This document shows positions 9,559 through 18,446 of a DNA stretch of 64,000 nucleotides, in pieces; within the stretch, counting starts at the first letter, position 1, and each line of letters begins with the position of its first letter. The position numbers and the translations under genes were made by a program. Location of the stretch: NCBI RefSeq assembly GCF_001651875.1, contig NZ_LNQB01000083.1:377130-441129 (forward strand), in the 5' to 3' direction. The notes beneath the pieces are model-generated. The model worked only from the letters and a program-made list of their open reading frames with translations. It was not told where the DNA came from and made no database searches. Source of the DNA: Sinorhizobium saheli. Lineage in GTDB: Bacteria > Pseudomonadota > Alphaproteobacteria > Rhizobiales > Rhizobiaceae.

Positions 9559-10161
9559 TCACGCGCTCACGAACCGCTCGGCCGCAGCAATCTCGTTCTG
9601 GCGGATCTCGTGGCCGCCGGAATGCCACTCGAGGGCGACGGTCGCCTTCTGCGCCTTGAAGTAATCGGCGAGCGTCTGCGTCAGCGGTGCCGGACAGATC
9701 GGGTCGCGTTCGCCGGCGGTGATCAATATCCGGCGGCCCGCGAGCGCCGGATTGTCCCCCGGCCGGAAAGGGATCAGCGGGTGCATGAGCACAGCCCTGT
9801 CGAAGACCCCTTCCTCGATCAGCACGTTGGCAAGGATATTGGCGCCGTTCGAGTAACCGACGCCGATGATCTCCGAGGCTTCGTGCTCGCGGGCAAGGGT
9901 TTTCACGAAGTTAGTCATCTTCTGCGTGGCGCGGGAAAGGTCCGCCATGTCATAGACCCCCTCGCCGGTTCGCCGGAAGAAGCGGGCGGCCCCGCGCTCG
10001 GATACGTCACCGCGCGGCGAGACGACCGTCGCTTGCGGAAGCAACCCCGTGCCGAGATCGAAGAACTGCGTCTCGTCCCCGCCCGTGCCGTGGAGAACGA
10101 AGAGGATCGGACGGCCGGGCTCGCCGGCCTTCAACTTGTAAACATAACCATGATCGACCAT
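9559..10161 (-). CDS. Alpha/beta hydrolase of the MhqD/carboxylesterase type
   Basis: A 200-residue cytosolic hydrolase. The oxyanion region is LFVLHGTGGDE, the nucleophile elbow GVGYSNGA, and the acid and base are in GERDPICP and WHSGGHEI, giving a full Ser-Asp-His triad. ATG 10161 is chosen because a clear AAGGAG lies six bases upstream (complement of 10168-10173); an in-frame start at 10182 lies upstream of that site. It follows a ring-cleaving-dioxygenase-like gene on the same strand, the same pairing as MhqO/MhqD, which acts on methylhydroquinone-type stress in Bacillus. The substrate is inferred from context only. Confidence 0.82.
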   Translation of the reverse strand: MVDHGYVYKLKAGEPGRPILFVLHGTGGDETQFFDLGTGLLPQATVVSPRGDVSERGAARFFRRTGEGVYDMADLSRATQKMTNFVKTLAREHEASEIIGVGYSNGANILANVLIEEGVFDRAVLMHPLIPFRPGDNPALAGRRILITAGERDPICPAPLTQTLADYFKAQKATVALEWHSGGHEIRQNEIAAAERFVSA

Positions 10162-10251
10162 GGAATTCTCCTTTATCATCAACTGGTCAGACGACGACTA
10201 TCTCATTTGACTTTAAGACCTTTCGCCTCAGGAAGATGCCTCTACTACGGC

Positions 10252-11184
10252 CTAGTCCTCGAGTTTCTGCAAATGGCTTTCGAGGATCGGCCGCAGGTGC
10301 TTGTGCTGCTGCGGCAGCTTCAGCGCCGAGCCGAGATGGGCGACATCCTCGTCGCGGTCGAAGCCCGGTTCGTTGGTGGCGACCTCGAAGAGCACGCCAC
10401 CGGGCGTGCGGAAGTAGATCGCCCAGAAGTAATCGCGATCGATGACCGGTGTCACATGGTAACCGGTGTCCATCAGCGCCCTGCGCACCTCGAGCTGCTT
10501 CTCGCGGTTGTCGACGGCGAAGGCGACATGGTGCACGGAGCCCGCGCCTTGCGCGGCACGGTTGACGTTCGGCAGCGTCTCGAGGTCGACGAGGCTCGCG
10601 CCATTGCCGTCCGGCACGATGAGCCGCGTGACGCCGTCCTTGCGGTCGAGCTCCTGGTAACCCATGAACTTGAGCAGTTCCGCCGTCGCGCCCTCGTCGC
10701 GCAGCCGCATGGCGACCGAGTGGAAACCGCGGATCGCGTGGTCCTCGGAAATGCCGCCCGCGGTCCAGGGCGTGCGCGGATCATTCCTGACCTCGACGAG
10801 CGCGAATCCGTCACCATCGGGGCCGGCAAAGTACAGCCGTTTCTCGCCGAAGGTCTCCTCTTCCTTGAGACCGGTCACGCCGAGCGCGTGAAGCCGATCG
10901 CGCCAGAAACCGAGCGAGCCTTCCTGAACGGAAAAGACCGTCGTGCCCACCTCGCCCGTCCCGGCACGCCCGCGCGGCATCTGCGGAAACGGAAAATAGG
11001 TCATCACCGTGCCCGGCGTGCCGATTTCGTCGCCATAGTAGAGATGGTAGACATCCGGCGAGTCGAAGTTCACGGTCTTCTTGACCCGGCGAAGGCCGAG
11101 CGTGTTGGTGAAGAAATGGTTGTTCATACGGGCGTCGTCCGCCATCGACGTTACGTGATGCAAGCCTTTGATCTGGTCGAGCAT
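10252..11184 (-). CDS. Ring-cleaving dioxygenase of the VOC superfamily, MhqO-like
   Basis: A 310-residue protein with two vicinal-oxygen-chelate modules. Module 1 begins IKGLHHVTSMADD and module 2 begins FHSVAMRLRDEG, followed by GSVHHVAFAVDN. The C-terminal half ends with GGVLFEVATNEPGFDRDED, where the glutamate is the expected metal ligand alongside the two histidines. MhqO/MhqA-type enzymes are thought to open hydroquinone or catechol rings. A purine-rich GAGGTAG lies before the ATG. It is transcribed ahead of the hydrolase, with 90 bp between them. Many such genes are annotated only as glyoxalase family, so the substrate remains unproven. Confidence 0.84.
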   Translation of the reverse strand: MLDQIKGLHHVTSMADDARMNNHFFTNTLGLRRVKKTVNFDSPDVYHLYYGDEIGTPGTVMTYFPFPQMPRGRAGTGEVGTTVFSVQEGSLGFWRDRLHALGVTGLKEEETFGEKRLYFAGPDGDGFALVEVRNDPRTPWTAGGISEDHAIRGFHSVAMRLRDEGATAELLKFMGYQELDRKDGVTRLIVPDGNGASLVDLETLPNVNRAAQGAGSVHHVAFAVDNREKQLEVRRALMDTGYHVTPVIDRDYFWAIYFRTPGGVLFEVATNEPGFDRDEDVAHLGSALKLPQQHKHLRPILESHLQKLED

Positions 11185-11435
11185 GGTTGGCTACCTCTCT
11201 GCCCCGCGTCGATGCGGGCGCTGCTGCCGATTAGATGCGCTCTCGACGCCGATTGCGAAAGGCCGCTGTGGACAACGCATTGTCAACGCCGCATTGACGA
11301 CTTCTCTTCGCCGTTGAGCACGGCCGCTACGGCTTGCCACGGCTCGGGCCGCCTTTTACGATCTGAGCGCAAGCGCCGTCGGCGCCACGCGCAGACTTTC
11401 GGAAAGACGCGAGGGAGGAGGAGCCCGGGCATCCC

Positions 11436-13259
11436 GTGAAATACCGTTTCCTGCTCGTGCTCTCACTCCTGCCGATCGCCGCGACGATGGTCGCCGTGCA
11501 GGGAACGGCGCTCGCCACGCGCAGCTACATGCAGGAGGCATCGGCGCAGGCGAATACGGCGCTCAGGCTCGCCGTTTCCGCCCTCAGCGGCCATCTCAAC
11601 CGCTATCAGGCCCTGCCGGCGCTGATCGCCGACCATGACGATGTCAAGGAACTGGTCACGCGTCCGCGCGACCGCCGGCTGCGCGCGGCCGTCAACGATT
11701 ATCTCAAGGAGATCAACGGGCTCCTCAGATCCTCCGACATCTACGTCATCACGCCGGATGGCGACACGATCGCCGCCAGCAACTATGACGGCCCGGCAAG
11801 CTTCATCGGTGAGAACTTCAGCTACCGGCCCTATTTCCAGGATGCGCTGCGCGGGGAGCAGTCCCGCTTCTATGCGCTCGGCACGACCTCGCTGAAGCGC
11901 GGCTACTATTTCGGCTCGCCGGTCCGCGTCGGCGGCGAGATCCGCGGCGTCATCGTCTTCAAGGTCGACATCGAAACCATCGAGGCGTCCTGGCGGGGCG
12001 GCGAATACAGGATCTTCGTCTCCGATCCGGAAGGCATCATCTTCATGAGCGGAAACCCGGAATGGCTCTATGCCGGGATCCTGCCGCTGACGCCGGATCG
12101 CCTTGCCCGCACCGAAGCCTCGCGCCGTTATGCCAATGCCGTTCTCCACCCGCTGCCGGCGGCGCGAAGCGTGCTTTCCGGGCACCGGTTGATGACGATC
12201 AACACCGGCGGCGAACGCGAATACCTCGTCCTCTCGCACTACATGCCCGAAGCGGACTGGACCGTGAACGTGCTCACCGACACCGCCTCCGTCCGGACGC
12301 AGGCGCTGACCACCGTTGCAGCCGCGATGCTGTTCCTCTGCCTTGCCGGCCTTGCCGTCGCGATCATCGTCCAGCGGCGGACGCGGCTCCGCGAGCGCAT
12401 CCTGATGCAGGAGCAGGCCCAGGAGGAACTCGAGCGCCGGGTCGAGGAACGCACCGCCGACCTCGCGCGCGTCAACGTCCGGATCGAGGCGGAGGTCGCC
12501 GAGCGGCGGCTTACCGAGCAGCAGTTGCGCCAGACCCAGGCGGACCTTATCCAGGCGGGCAAGCTCGCCGGACTGGGCCAGATGTCGGCGGCGCTTTCGC
12601 ATGAATTCAACCAACCTTTGGCGGCGGCCAAAACCTATGCCGACAGCGCCGCCCTGCTGATCGAGCGCGGGCGCACCGCCGAGGCGAGCGACAATGTCCG
12701 GCGCATTTCCAGCCTCATCGACCGCATGGCGTCGATCAGCCGGCACCTGCGCAATTTCGCCCGCAAACCCAACGAGAAGCTCGGCGCCGTTCGCGTCGAG
12801 GAGGTGATGCGCGACACGGTGGAGATCGTCGCCGCGCGCCTGAAGGCGGCAGGCGCGACGCTGGACATCGATCTCGGGGCCGAGCCGCTCATCGTCCAGG
12901 CCGGTTCGGTCCGCCTGCAGCAGGTGCTCGTCAACGTCATCTCCAACGCCGCGGACGCCGTCGAGGGGCTCGACGATCGCCGCATCTCGGTCGAGGCGCG
13001 GCGCGAAGACGAAAGGGCCGTCCTGACGGTGCGCGATCACGGCCCCGGCGTCGCAGCCGCAATCGCCGAACGGATATTCGATCCGTTCTACACGACCAAG
13101 GGCGTCGGCAAGGGGCTCGGCCTCGGTCTTTCGATTTCCTACAACATCGTCAAGGACTTCGGCGGCAGCCTGGCGGTATCGAACCATCCCGAAGGAGGCG
13201 CCGTGTTCCGCATCGAACTGCTCATCACCGACCCGGCCGAACGAGAGGCCGCCGAATGA
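11436..13259 (+). CDS. DctB-like sensor histidine kinase
   Basis: A 607-residue kinase. Membrane helices at about residues 5-27 and 290-312 enclose a double-PDC (dCache) periplasmic sensor. That sensor contains RFYALGTTSLKRGYYFGSPV near 144-163, close to the carboxylate-binding stretch of DctB. A coiled coil follows (about 320-370), then the H-box ALSHEFNQPL with H389, and intact N and G boxes (NVISNAADAVE, GLGLGLS). The start is GTG 11436, with a purine-rich GGAGGAGGAG somewhat far upstream. The stop overlaps the regulator start by 4 bp. A dicarboxylate or related organic acid is the likely signal, but no dctA lies nearby, so I leave the symbol blank. Confidence 0.88.
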   Translation: MKYRFLLVLSLLPIAATMVAVQGTALATRSYMQEASAQANTALRLAVSALSGHLNRYQALPALIADHDDVKELVTRPRDRRLRAAVNDYLKEINGLLRSSDIYVITPDGDTIAASNYDGPASFIGENFSYRPYFQDALRGEQSRFYALGTTSLKRGYYFGSPVRVGGEIRGVIVFKVDIETIEASWRGGEYRIFVSDPEGIIFMSGNPEWLYAGILPLTPDRLARTEASRRYANAVLHPLPAARSVLSGHRLMTINTGGEREYLVLSHYMPEADWTVNVLTDTASVRTQALTTVAAAMLFLCLAGLAVAIIVQRRTRLRERILMQEQAQEELERRVEERTADLARVNVRIEAEVAERRLTEQQLRQTQADLIQAGKLAGLGQMSAALSHEFNQPLAAAKTYADSAALLIERGRTAEASDNVRRISSLIDRMASISRHLRNFARKPNEKLGAVRVEEVMRDTVEIVAARLKAAGATLDIDLGAEPLIVQAGSVRLQQVLVNVISNAADAVEGLDDRRISVEARREDERAVLTVRDHGPGVAAAIAERIFDPFYTTKGVGKGLGLGLSISYNIVKDFGGSLAVSNHPEGGAVFRIELLITDPAEREAAE

Positions 13260-14599
13260 ACGACAGCCGTGTCCTGCTCGTCGACGATGAAGAAGAACTG
13301 CGCCGCTCGAGCGCGCAGGCGCTGGAGCTTGCGGGCTTCCGCGTCGACACCTTCGCGAGTGCGGAACACGCGCTGGAACTGATCGGCTTCAGCTTCCCCG
13401 GCGTCGTCATCAGCGATATCCGCATGCCCGGCATGGACGGGATGACCTTCCTGCAGCGCATCCGCGAAATCGATGCTGAGGTGCCGGTGATCCTGGTGAC
13501 CGGCCACGGCGACGTCCAGCTCGCGGTCCGGGCGATGCGCGAGGGCGCCTATGATTTCGTCGAGAAGCCCTTTACCGCACAGGCGCTCGCCGGGACCATC
13601 CGCCGCGCGCTCGACTGGCGCGGCCTCGTCCTCGAAAACCGCCGCCTGAGGGCCGTCGCGGGCAAGCGGGACGACATCGAACACCGCCTGCCGGGACGCA
13701 GCCAGGTGATGGTCGATCTGCGCTACCGGGTGCGGGCCATCGGCGCATCGGACGCCGACACGCTGATCATCGGCGATACGGGCGTGGGCAAGGAGGTGGT
13801 CGCCCGCGCGCTCCATGATCTGAGCAGCCGTGCCAGCGGCCCCTTCATCGCCATCAATTGCGCCGCGCTTCCGGAAAACCTGATCGAGAGCGAGCTCTTC
13901 GGCCACGAGCCCGGTGCCTTTCCGGGGGCGATGCGGCCACGCTACGGCAAGTTCGAGCATGGCCGCGGCGGCACGATCCTGCTCGACGAGATCGGCTCCA
14001 TGCCCTTCGATCTGCAGGCGAAGTTCCTGCGCGTGCTGCAGGAGCGAGTAATCACCCGGCTCGGCTCCAACGAGACCGTGCCGCTCGACGTGCGCTTCAT
14101 CGCCACCAGCAAGGTGGACCTGGAACGCGAGGTCGCGGCCGGCCGCTTCCGCGCCGACCTGCTCTACCGCCTCAATGTCGCGACGCTGCGCGTGCCGCCG
14201 CTTTCCCAGCGCCGCTCCGACATCCCTCTCCTCTTCATGCAACTCGTGCGCGAATCCGCCGCGCGCTACGGCCGCGGCGAGATCGAGGTCTCGCCGTCGC
14301 TTGCCTCAGAAATGGCAGCCCGCGACTGGCCCGGAAATGTGCGCGAACTGCGCAACGCCGCCGAGCGGCTGGTGCTCGGCCTCGATGTAGAACGGGACGA
14401 GGTCTTGCCGCCGGCCGATACCCAGCGCCTCGCCGACAAGGTGGCCGCCTTCGAAAAAAGCGTCATCGCCAGCGCGCTCGCAGCCCATGGCGGAGCGCTG
14501 AAGCCCGTCTACGAAACGCTCGGCATTTCCCGCAAGACGCTCTACGAAAAGATGCAGAAGTTCGGGCTCGACAAGAGAGCACTGACGGACGAGCCGTGA
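13256..14599 (+). CDS. DctD-like NtrC-family activator with a GAFPGA loop
   Basis: A 447-residue regulator. The receiver has phospho-acceptor D54 and K104. The AAA+ domain has Walker A GDTGVGKE (173-180) and Walker B GGTILLDEIGS (238-248). A Fis-type helix-turn-helix sits at about 398-440 (VYETLGISRKTLYEKMQKFG). The sigma-54 contact loop, normally GAFTGA, reads GAFPGA at residues 220-225; the proline codon is CCG at 13922-13924. The threonine is important for sigma-54 contact in studied activators, so dependence on sigma-54 is uncertain. The rest of the ATPase looks intact. It is co-transcribed with the DctB-like kinase; its targets are unknown. Confidence 0.88.
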   Translation: MNDSRVLLVDDEEELRRSSAQALELAGFRVDTFASAEHALELIGFSFPGVVISDIRMPGMDGMTFLQRIREIDAEVPVILVTGHGDVQLAVRAMREGAYDFVEKPFTAQALAGTIRRALDWRGLVLENRRLRAVAGKRDDIEHRLPGRSQVMVDLRYRVRAIGASDADTLIIGDTGVGKEVVARALHDLSSRASGPFIAINCAALPENLIESELFGHEPGAFPGAMRPRYGKFEHGRGGTILLDEIGSMPFDLQAKFLRVLQERVITRLGSNETVPLDVRFIATSKVDLEREVAAGRFRADLLYRLNVATLRVPPLSQRRSDIPLLFMQLVRESAARYGRGEIEVSPSLASEMAARDWPGNVRELRNAAERLVLGLDVERDEVLPPADTQRLADKVAAFEKSVIASALAAHGGALKPVYETLGISRKTLYEKMQKFGLDKRALTDEP

Positions 14600-14664
14600 G
14601 TGGCGGATCGTGGCAAGGCGGCCCAAGCCATCGGGTTTGGGATGACGAGGCGCCGCCGCGAGTG

Positions 14665-14716
14665 CCTTCTCCCCATTCACGATGGGGAGAAGGTGCCGGC
14701 AGGCGGATGAGGGGCG
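14665..14716. repeat. Palindromic intergenic repeat, copy 1
   Basis: A perfect 12-bp inverted repeat (CCTTCTCCCCAT, 5-base loop, ATGGGGAGAAGG) at 14665-14693 is followed by a conserved tail, CCGGCAGGCGGATGAGGGGCG. A second copy with nearly the same tail lies at 57946-57996. It sits between two convergent operons and could serve as a two-way terminator or RNA-stabilising hairpin. Repeats of this type are common between genes in Rhizobiales. Confidence 0.75.
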
Positions 14717-14739
14717 CTCGCCGGTGAAAACGAACCGAC

Positions 14740-16341
14740 TTACACGTGGAACGCCGCGCCGATCAGCGTCCTCGTATAGGTCTCCTTGGGTGCCTCGAAG
14801 ATCGCGTCCGTTTCCCCTTCCTCGACGATGCGGCCGTTCTTCATCACGATCACATAGTCCGACATCGCCTTGACGACCGAAAGGTCGTGGCTGATGAAGA
14901 TGTAGGAGAGGCCGTGCTTTTGCTGCAGGTCGCGCAGGAGTTCGATCACCTGCCCCTGCACGGAGCGATCGAGCGCCGAGGTCGGCTCGTCGAGGATCAC
15001 CACCTTGGGCTTCAGGATCATCGCGCGGGCGATCGCGATGCGCTGGCGCTGACCGCCGGAAAATTCGTGCGGATAGCGGTTGCGCGAAGCGGGATCGAGG
15101 CCGACCTCCTTCAGTGCGGCGATCGCCCGCCGGTCGCGCTCGGCGCGGCCGAGGTCCGGCTCATGCACATAGAGGCCCTCGGTGATGATCTCGCCGACCG
15201 TCCGGCGCGGCGACAGGGAGCCGTAGGGGTCCTGGAAAACGAGCTGGAGTTCGCGACGCAGCGGCCGCATCGCACCCCGATCGAAACCGGAAATGTCCGT
15301 CGCGCCGAAACGGTAATGGCCGCTGCTCGGCAAGAGCCTCAGCAGCGCCCGTCCAAGGGTCGATTTACCCGAGCCGGATTCGCCCACGATGCCGATTGTC
15401 TGGCCTTGCCTGAGGCGCAGATTGACACCGTCGACCGCCCGGAAGACGGAAGCGGCGCCGCGGAAGAGTCCACCGGGGATGCTGTAGTCCACGGCCACGT
15501 TGCGCCCCTCGAGGATGATCGGCGCGTGGTCGGCGGGCGGCGCCTTGCGGCCGCTCGGCTCGGCCGCGAGCAGCATCCTCGTGTAATCGGCCTTCGGTCG
15601 CTCGAAAATCTCCGCGGTCGTCCCCTCTTCGACGATCTCGCCGCGGCGCATGACCGCGACCCGGTCGGCGAAATGCTTGACGATGCCCAGATCATGCGTG
15701 ATCAGCACGATCGCCATGCCGAAGCGCTTCTGCAGCGATTTCAGCAATTCAAGGATCTGCGCCTGGATGGTGACGTCCAGCGCCGTCGTCGGCTCGTCGG
15801 CGATCAGGATGTCCGGTTCGTTGGCGAGCGCCATGGCGATCATGACGCGCTGCCGCTGGCCGCCGGAAAGCTCGTGCGGATAGCTGTCGATACGCCGCGC
15901 CGGCTCCGGAATCCCGACGAGTTCCAGGAGTTCGAGGACGCGCTTCCTCGCCTCCTTTGACGTGCTGTTGCGGTGGTGCACGATCGGCTCGGCGATCTGG
16001 CGGCCGATCGTGTAAAGCGGATCGAGCGAGGTCATCGGCTCCTGGAAGATCATCGTGATCTTCGAGCCGCGCACCTTGTTCAGCGCCTTCGGCGCCAGGC
16101 CGACGAGTTCCTGGCCGCGATACCGCGCCGAACCGACGACGCGGCCGTTCTTGGCCAAGAGCCCCATGATGCCCATCATGGTCTGGCTCTTGCCGGACCC
16201 GGATTCGCCGACCACGGCCAACGTCTCGCCGGAGCGCACGTCGAGGTCTATGCCCTTGACCGCCTCGACCGTTCCGTCCGGCGTCGAGAAATCGACCTTG
16301 AGGCCACGCACGGCCAGGATGGAATCGTTGATCTCTGTCAT
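14740..16341 (-). CDS. Fused dual ABC ATPase for oligopeptide uptake (OppD-OppF type)
   Basis: A 533-residue protein joining two peptide-transporter ATPases. The first has [10 protein letters not shown] near residue 40, LSGGQRQRV and ADEPTTALD. The second has [10 protein letters not shown] near 320, [14 protein letters not shown] and LDEPTSALD. The fused form is typical of YejF-like and rhizobial peptide importers. ATG 16341 is one base beyond the permease stop; an in-frame upstream start would lie inside that permease. It is the last gene of the oppA-B-C-DF operon and ends facing the DctD-like gene across a repeat-bearing spacer. Confidence 0.93.
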   Translation of the reverse strand: MTEINDSILAVRGLKVDFSTPDGTVEAVKGIDLDVRSGETLAVVGESGSGKSQTMMGIMGLLAKNGRVVGSARYRGQELVGLAPKALNKVRGSKITMIFQEPMTSLDPLYTIGRQIAEPIVHHRNSTSKEARKRVLELLELVGIPEPARRIDSYPHELSGGQRQRVMIAMALANEPDILIADEPTTALDVTIQAQILELLKSLQKRFGMAIVLITHDLGIVKHFADRVAVMRRGEIVEEGTTAEIFERPKADYTRMLLAAEPSGRKAPPADHAPIILEGRNVAVDYSIPGGLFRGAASVFRAVDGVNLRLRQGQTIGIVGESGSGKSTLGRALLRLLPSSGHYRFGATDISGFDRGAMRPLRRELQLVFQDPYGSLSPRRTVGEIITEGLYVHEPDLGRAERDRRAIAALKEVGLDPASRNRYPHEFSGGQRQRIAIARAMILKPKVVILDEPTSALDRSVQGQVIELLRDLQQKHGLSYIFISHDLSVVKAMSDYVIVMKNGRIVEEGETDAIFEAPKETYTRTLIGAAFHV

Positions 16342-16342
16342 G

Positions 16343-17473
16343 TCAGCGGTCCTTCGGGTCGAGCGCATCGCGCAGGCCGTCGCCGACGAAATTCAGCGAG
16401 AACAACGTGACGACGAAGAAGATGGCCGGGAAGATCAGGAGCCATGGCGCCGACTGGATATTGTTTGCCCCTTCGGAGATCAGCGCGCCCCAGCTCGTCA
16501 GCGGCGCCTGCACGCCGAGGCCGAGGAACGACAGGAAGCTCTCGAGCAGGATGACTTTCGGCACGACGACGGTGACGAAGACGATCACCGGGCCGATCGT
16601 GTTCGGGATGATGTGCCGGCGGATGATCTGCCAGTCGGTCAGGCCGAGCGCCTGCGCCGCGCCGACGAATTCGCGCCGTTTCAGGGCCAGCGTCTGGCCG
16701 CGCACGATGCGCGCCATGTCCAGCCATTCGACTGCGCCGATCACCAGGAAGATCAGGATGAAGCTGCGGCCGAAGAAGACGACGAGCACCACGACGAGGA
16801 AGACGAAGGGCAGCGAATAAAGGATCTCGACGAGGCGCATCATGACATTGTCGATGCGCCCGCCGATATAGCCGGAGGTCGCGCCGTAGACGACGCCGAG
16901 GCCGAGCGAAACGAGGCTCGCGAGCAGGCCGACGGCGATCGAGATCTGCCCTCCCAGCATGACGCGGACCAGCAAGTCGCGGCCGTTGGAATCGGTGCCG
17001 AACGGGAAATATTCGCGGTCGACCTGGCCCTCGACCCTCAGCCTGCGGCCGTCATCCTCGGTGGCGACGACCTTGGTGTTCTCGAATTCGTTCGCCCGGT
17101 CGAAATAGCGCGTGGCCCGCGGGTCGATCGGCTGCTCGGACGTCACGGTGGCGGTGAAGGTTTCGCCTTCGACATTGAACTCCTGCAGCGTCACGCGGGC
17201 ACGTGTCGCCACGCCCTCCATCACGTCCCGGAGCGTCGAGGTATCCGGCCGCGGCTCGAGGCTCGGGCCGATCGAGACATAGGACGGGAAGACCTGGTCG
17301 TAGGTATGCGGCGAGAAGAACGGCCCGATGAAGGAGAAGAGCGCGATCAGCGCCAGCATCACGCAGCCGGCCATGGCGGCACGGTTGCGGCGGAAGCGAA
17401 GTGCTGCAAGCTGGAAGAGGCTGCGGCCCCTAGTTTCGGGCGCCGATACGGGGGTCTGGACGATCTCAGTCAT
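16343..17473 (-). CDS. oppC: Oligopeptide ABC transporter permease, OppC-like
   Basis: A 376-residue inner-membrane permease. The first helix is near residues 34-56, then a periplasmic insertion of about 100 residues, then five helices. The binding-protein-dependent transport motif appears as EFVGAAQALGLTDWQIIRRHIIPN. The extended periplasmic region between helices 1 and 2 is characteristic of OppC/YejE proteins. Its start overlaps the OppB stop by 8 bp, which indicates translational coupling. Confidence 0.92.
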   Translation of the reverse strand: MTEIVQTPVSAPETRGRSLFQLAALRFRRNRAAMAGCVMLALIALFSFIGPFFSPHTYDQVFPSYVSIGPSLEPRPDTSTLRDVMEGVATRARVTLQEFNVEGETFTATVTSEQPIDPRATRYFDRANEFENTKVVATEDDGRRLRVEGQVDREYFPFGTDSNGRDLLVRVMLGGQISIAVGLLASLVSLGLGVVYGATSGYIGGRIDNVMMRLVEILYSLPFVFLVVVLVVFFGRSFILIFLVIGAVEWLDMARIVRGQTLALKRREFVGAAQALGLTDWQIIRRHIIPNTIGPVIVFVTVVVPKVILLESFLSFLGLGVQAPLTSWGALISEGANNIQSAPWLLIFPAIFFVVTLFSLNFVGDGLRDALDPKDR

Positions 17474-18389
17474 GGCGAACCCTCGGATCGAGCAGGCCGT
17501 AGAGAATATCGACCACGAGATTGAAGACGATGACGAAGATGGCGATGAGGATGACGGTGCCCATCACCAGTGTGTAGTCGCGGTTGATCGCGCCCAGAAC
17601 GAAATAGCGGCCGACCCCCGGAATGGTGAAGATCGTCTCCACCACGGCCGAACCGGTGAGAAGGGCCGCGGCGCAGGGCGCCAGGTAGGAGACGACCGGC
17701 AGGAGCGCGCCGCGCATCGCATGCGTCACCACGACGGCCCGCGGCGGCAGGCCGTAGGCACGCGCCGTACGGATATGGTCGGTATTGAGCGCCTCGATCA
17801 TCGAGCCGCGGGTAAGCCGCGCGAACACGGCGAGCTGCGGCAGGGCGAGCGCGATCATCGGCAGGATCAGGAAGCGCAACGATCCGTCTCCCCAGCCGCC
17901 GGCGGGCAGCCAGGCGAGCACGATGGCAAAGACGAGGGTCAGCACCGGGCCAACGACGAAGTTCGGGACGGTGACGCCGATCGTCGCCACCGACATGATC
18001 GTGAAGTCGAGAAAGCTGTTCTGCCGAAGCGCCGCGATGGTGCCGGCGACGACGCCGCCGACCACGGCCAGGACCAGCGCGTAGAAGCCGAGCTCCATGG
18101 AATAGGGCAGGCCCTTGCCGATCAGCTGCGCGACATTGTTGTCATGGTAGATGTAGCTCGGACCGAAGTCGCCCGTCACCGCATTGCTGAGATAGGTGAT
18201 GTATTGGCGCCAGAGCGGCTGGTCGAGGTGATAGGTCCTCATCAGGTTCTCCATCGTGGAGGGGGGGAGAGGACGCTCGAGATTGAAGGGGCCGCCGGGC
18301 GCAAAACGCATCAGGAAGAAGGATATGGTGACGACGATGAACAGCGTCGGCACCGCGCTCGCCAGTCGGCGAAGGATGAAGGCGATCAT
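17466..18389 (-). CDS. oppB: Oligopeptide ABC transporter permease, OppB-like
   Basis: A 307-residue permease with the usual OppB/DppB start, MIAFILRRLASAVPTLF, about six membrane segments, and the ATPase-contact loop IEALNTDHIRTARAYGLPP. Length and topology are normal for the family. It follows oppA after 57 bp and overlaps oppC by 8 bp. Together with OppC it forms the channel of the importer. Confidence 0.93.
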   Translation of the reverse strand: MIAFILRRLASAVPTLFIVVTISFFLMRFAPGGPFNLERPLPPSTMENLMRTYHLDQPLWRQYITYLSNAVTGDFGPSYIYHDNNVAQLIGKGLPYSMELGFYALVLAVVGGVVAGTIAALRQNSFLDFTIMSVATIGVTVPNFVVGPVLTLVFAIVLAWLPAGGWGDGSLRFLILPMIALALPQLAVFARLTRGSMIEALNTDHIRTARAYGLPPRAVVVTHAMRGALLPVVSYLAPCAAALLTGSAVVETIFTIPGVGRYFVLGAINRDYTLVMGTVILIAIFVIVFNLVVDILYGLLDPRVRHD

Positions 18390-18446
18390 GGACTTGCTCC
18401 GGAAACGACGCGCGGGAACCGGTGCCCCGCGCGTCGCTTCAGTTCG

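Noticed and set aside
11436-14599. Naming the kinase and activator dctB and dctD outright
   Set aside because: There is no dctA beside them and the activator carries GAFPGA, unlike the DctD I recall; they look like paralogues.
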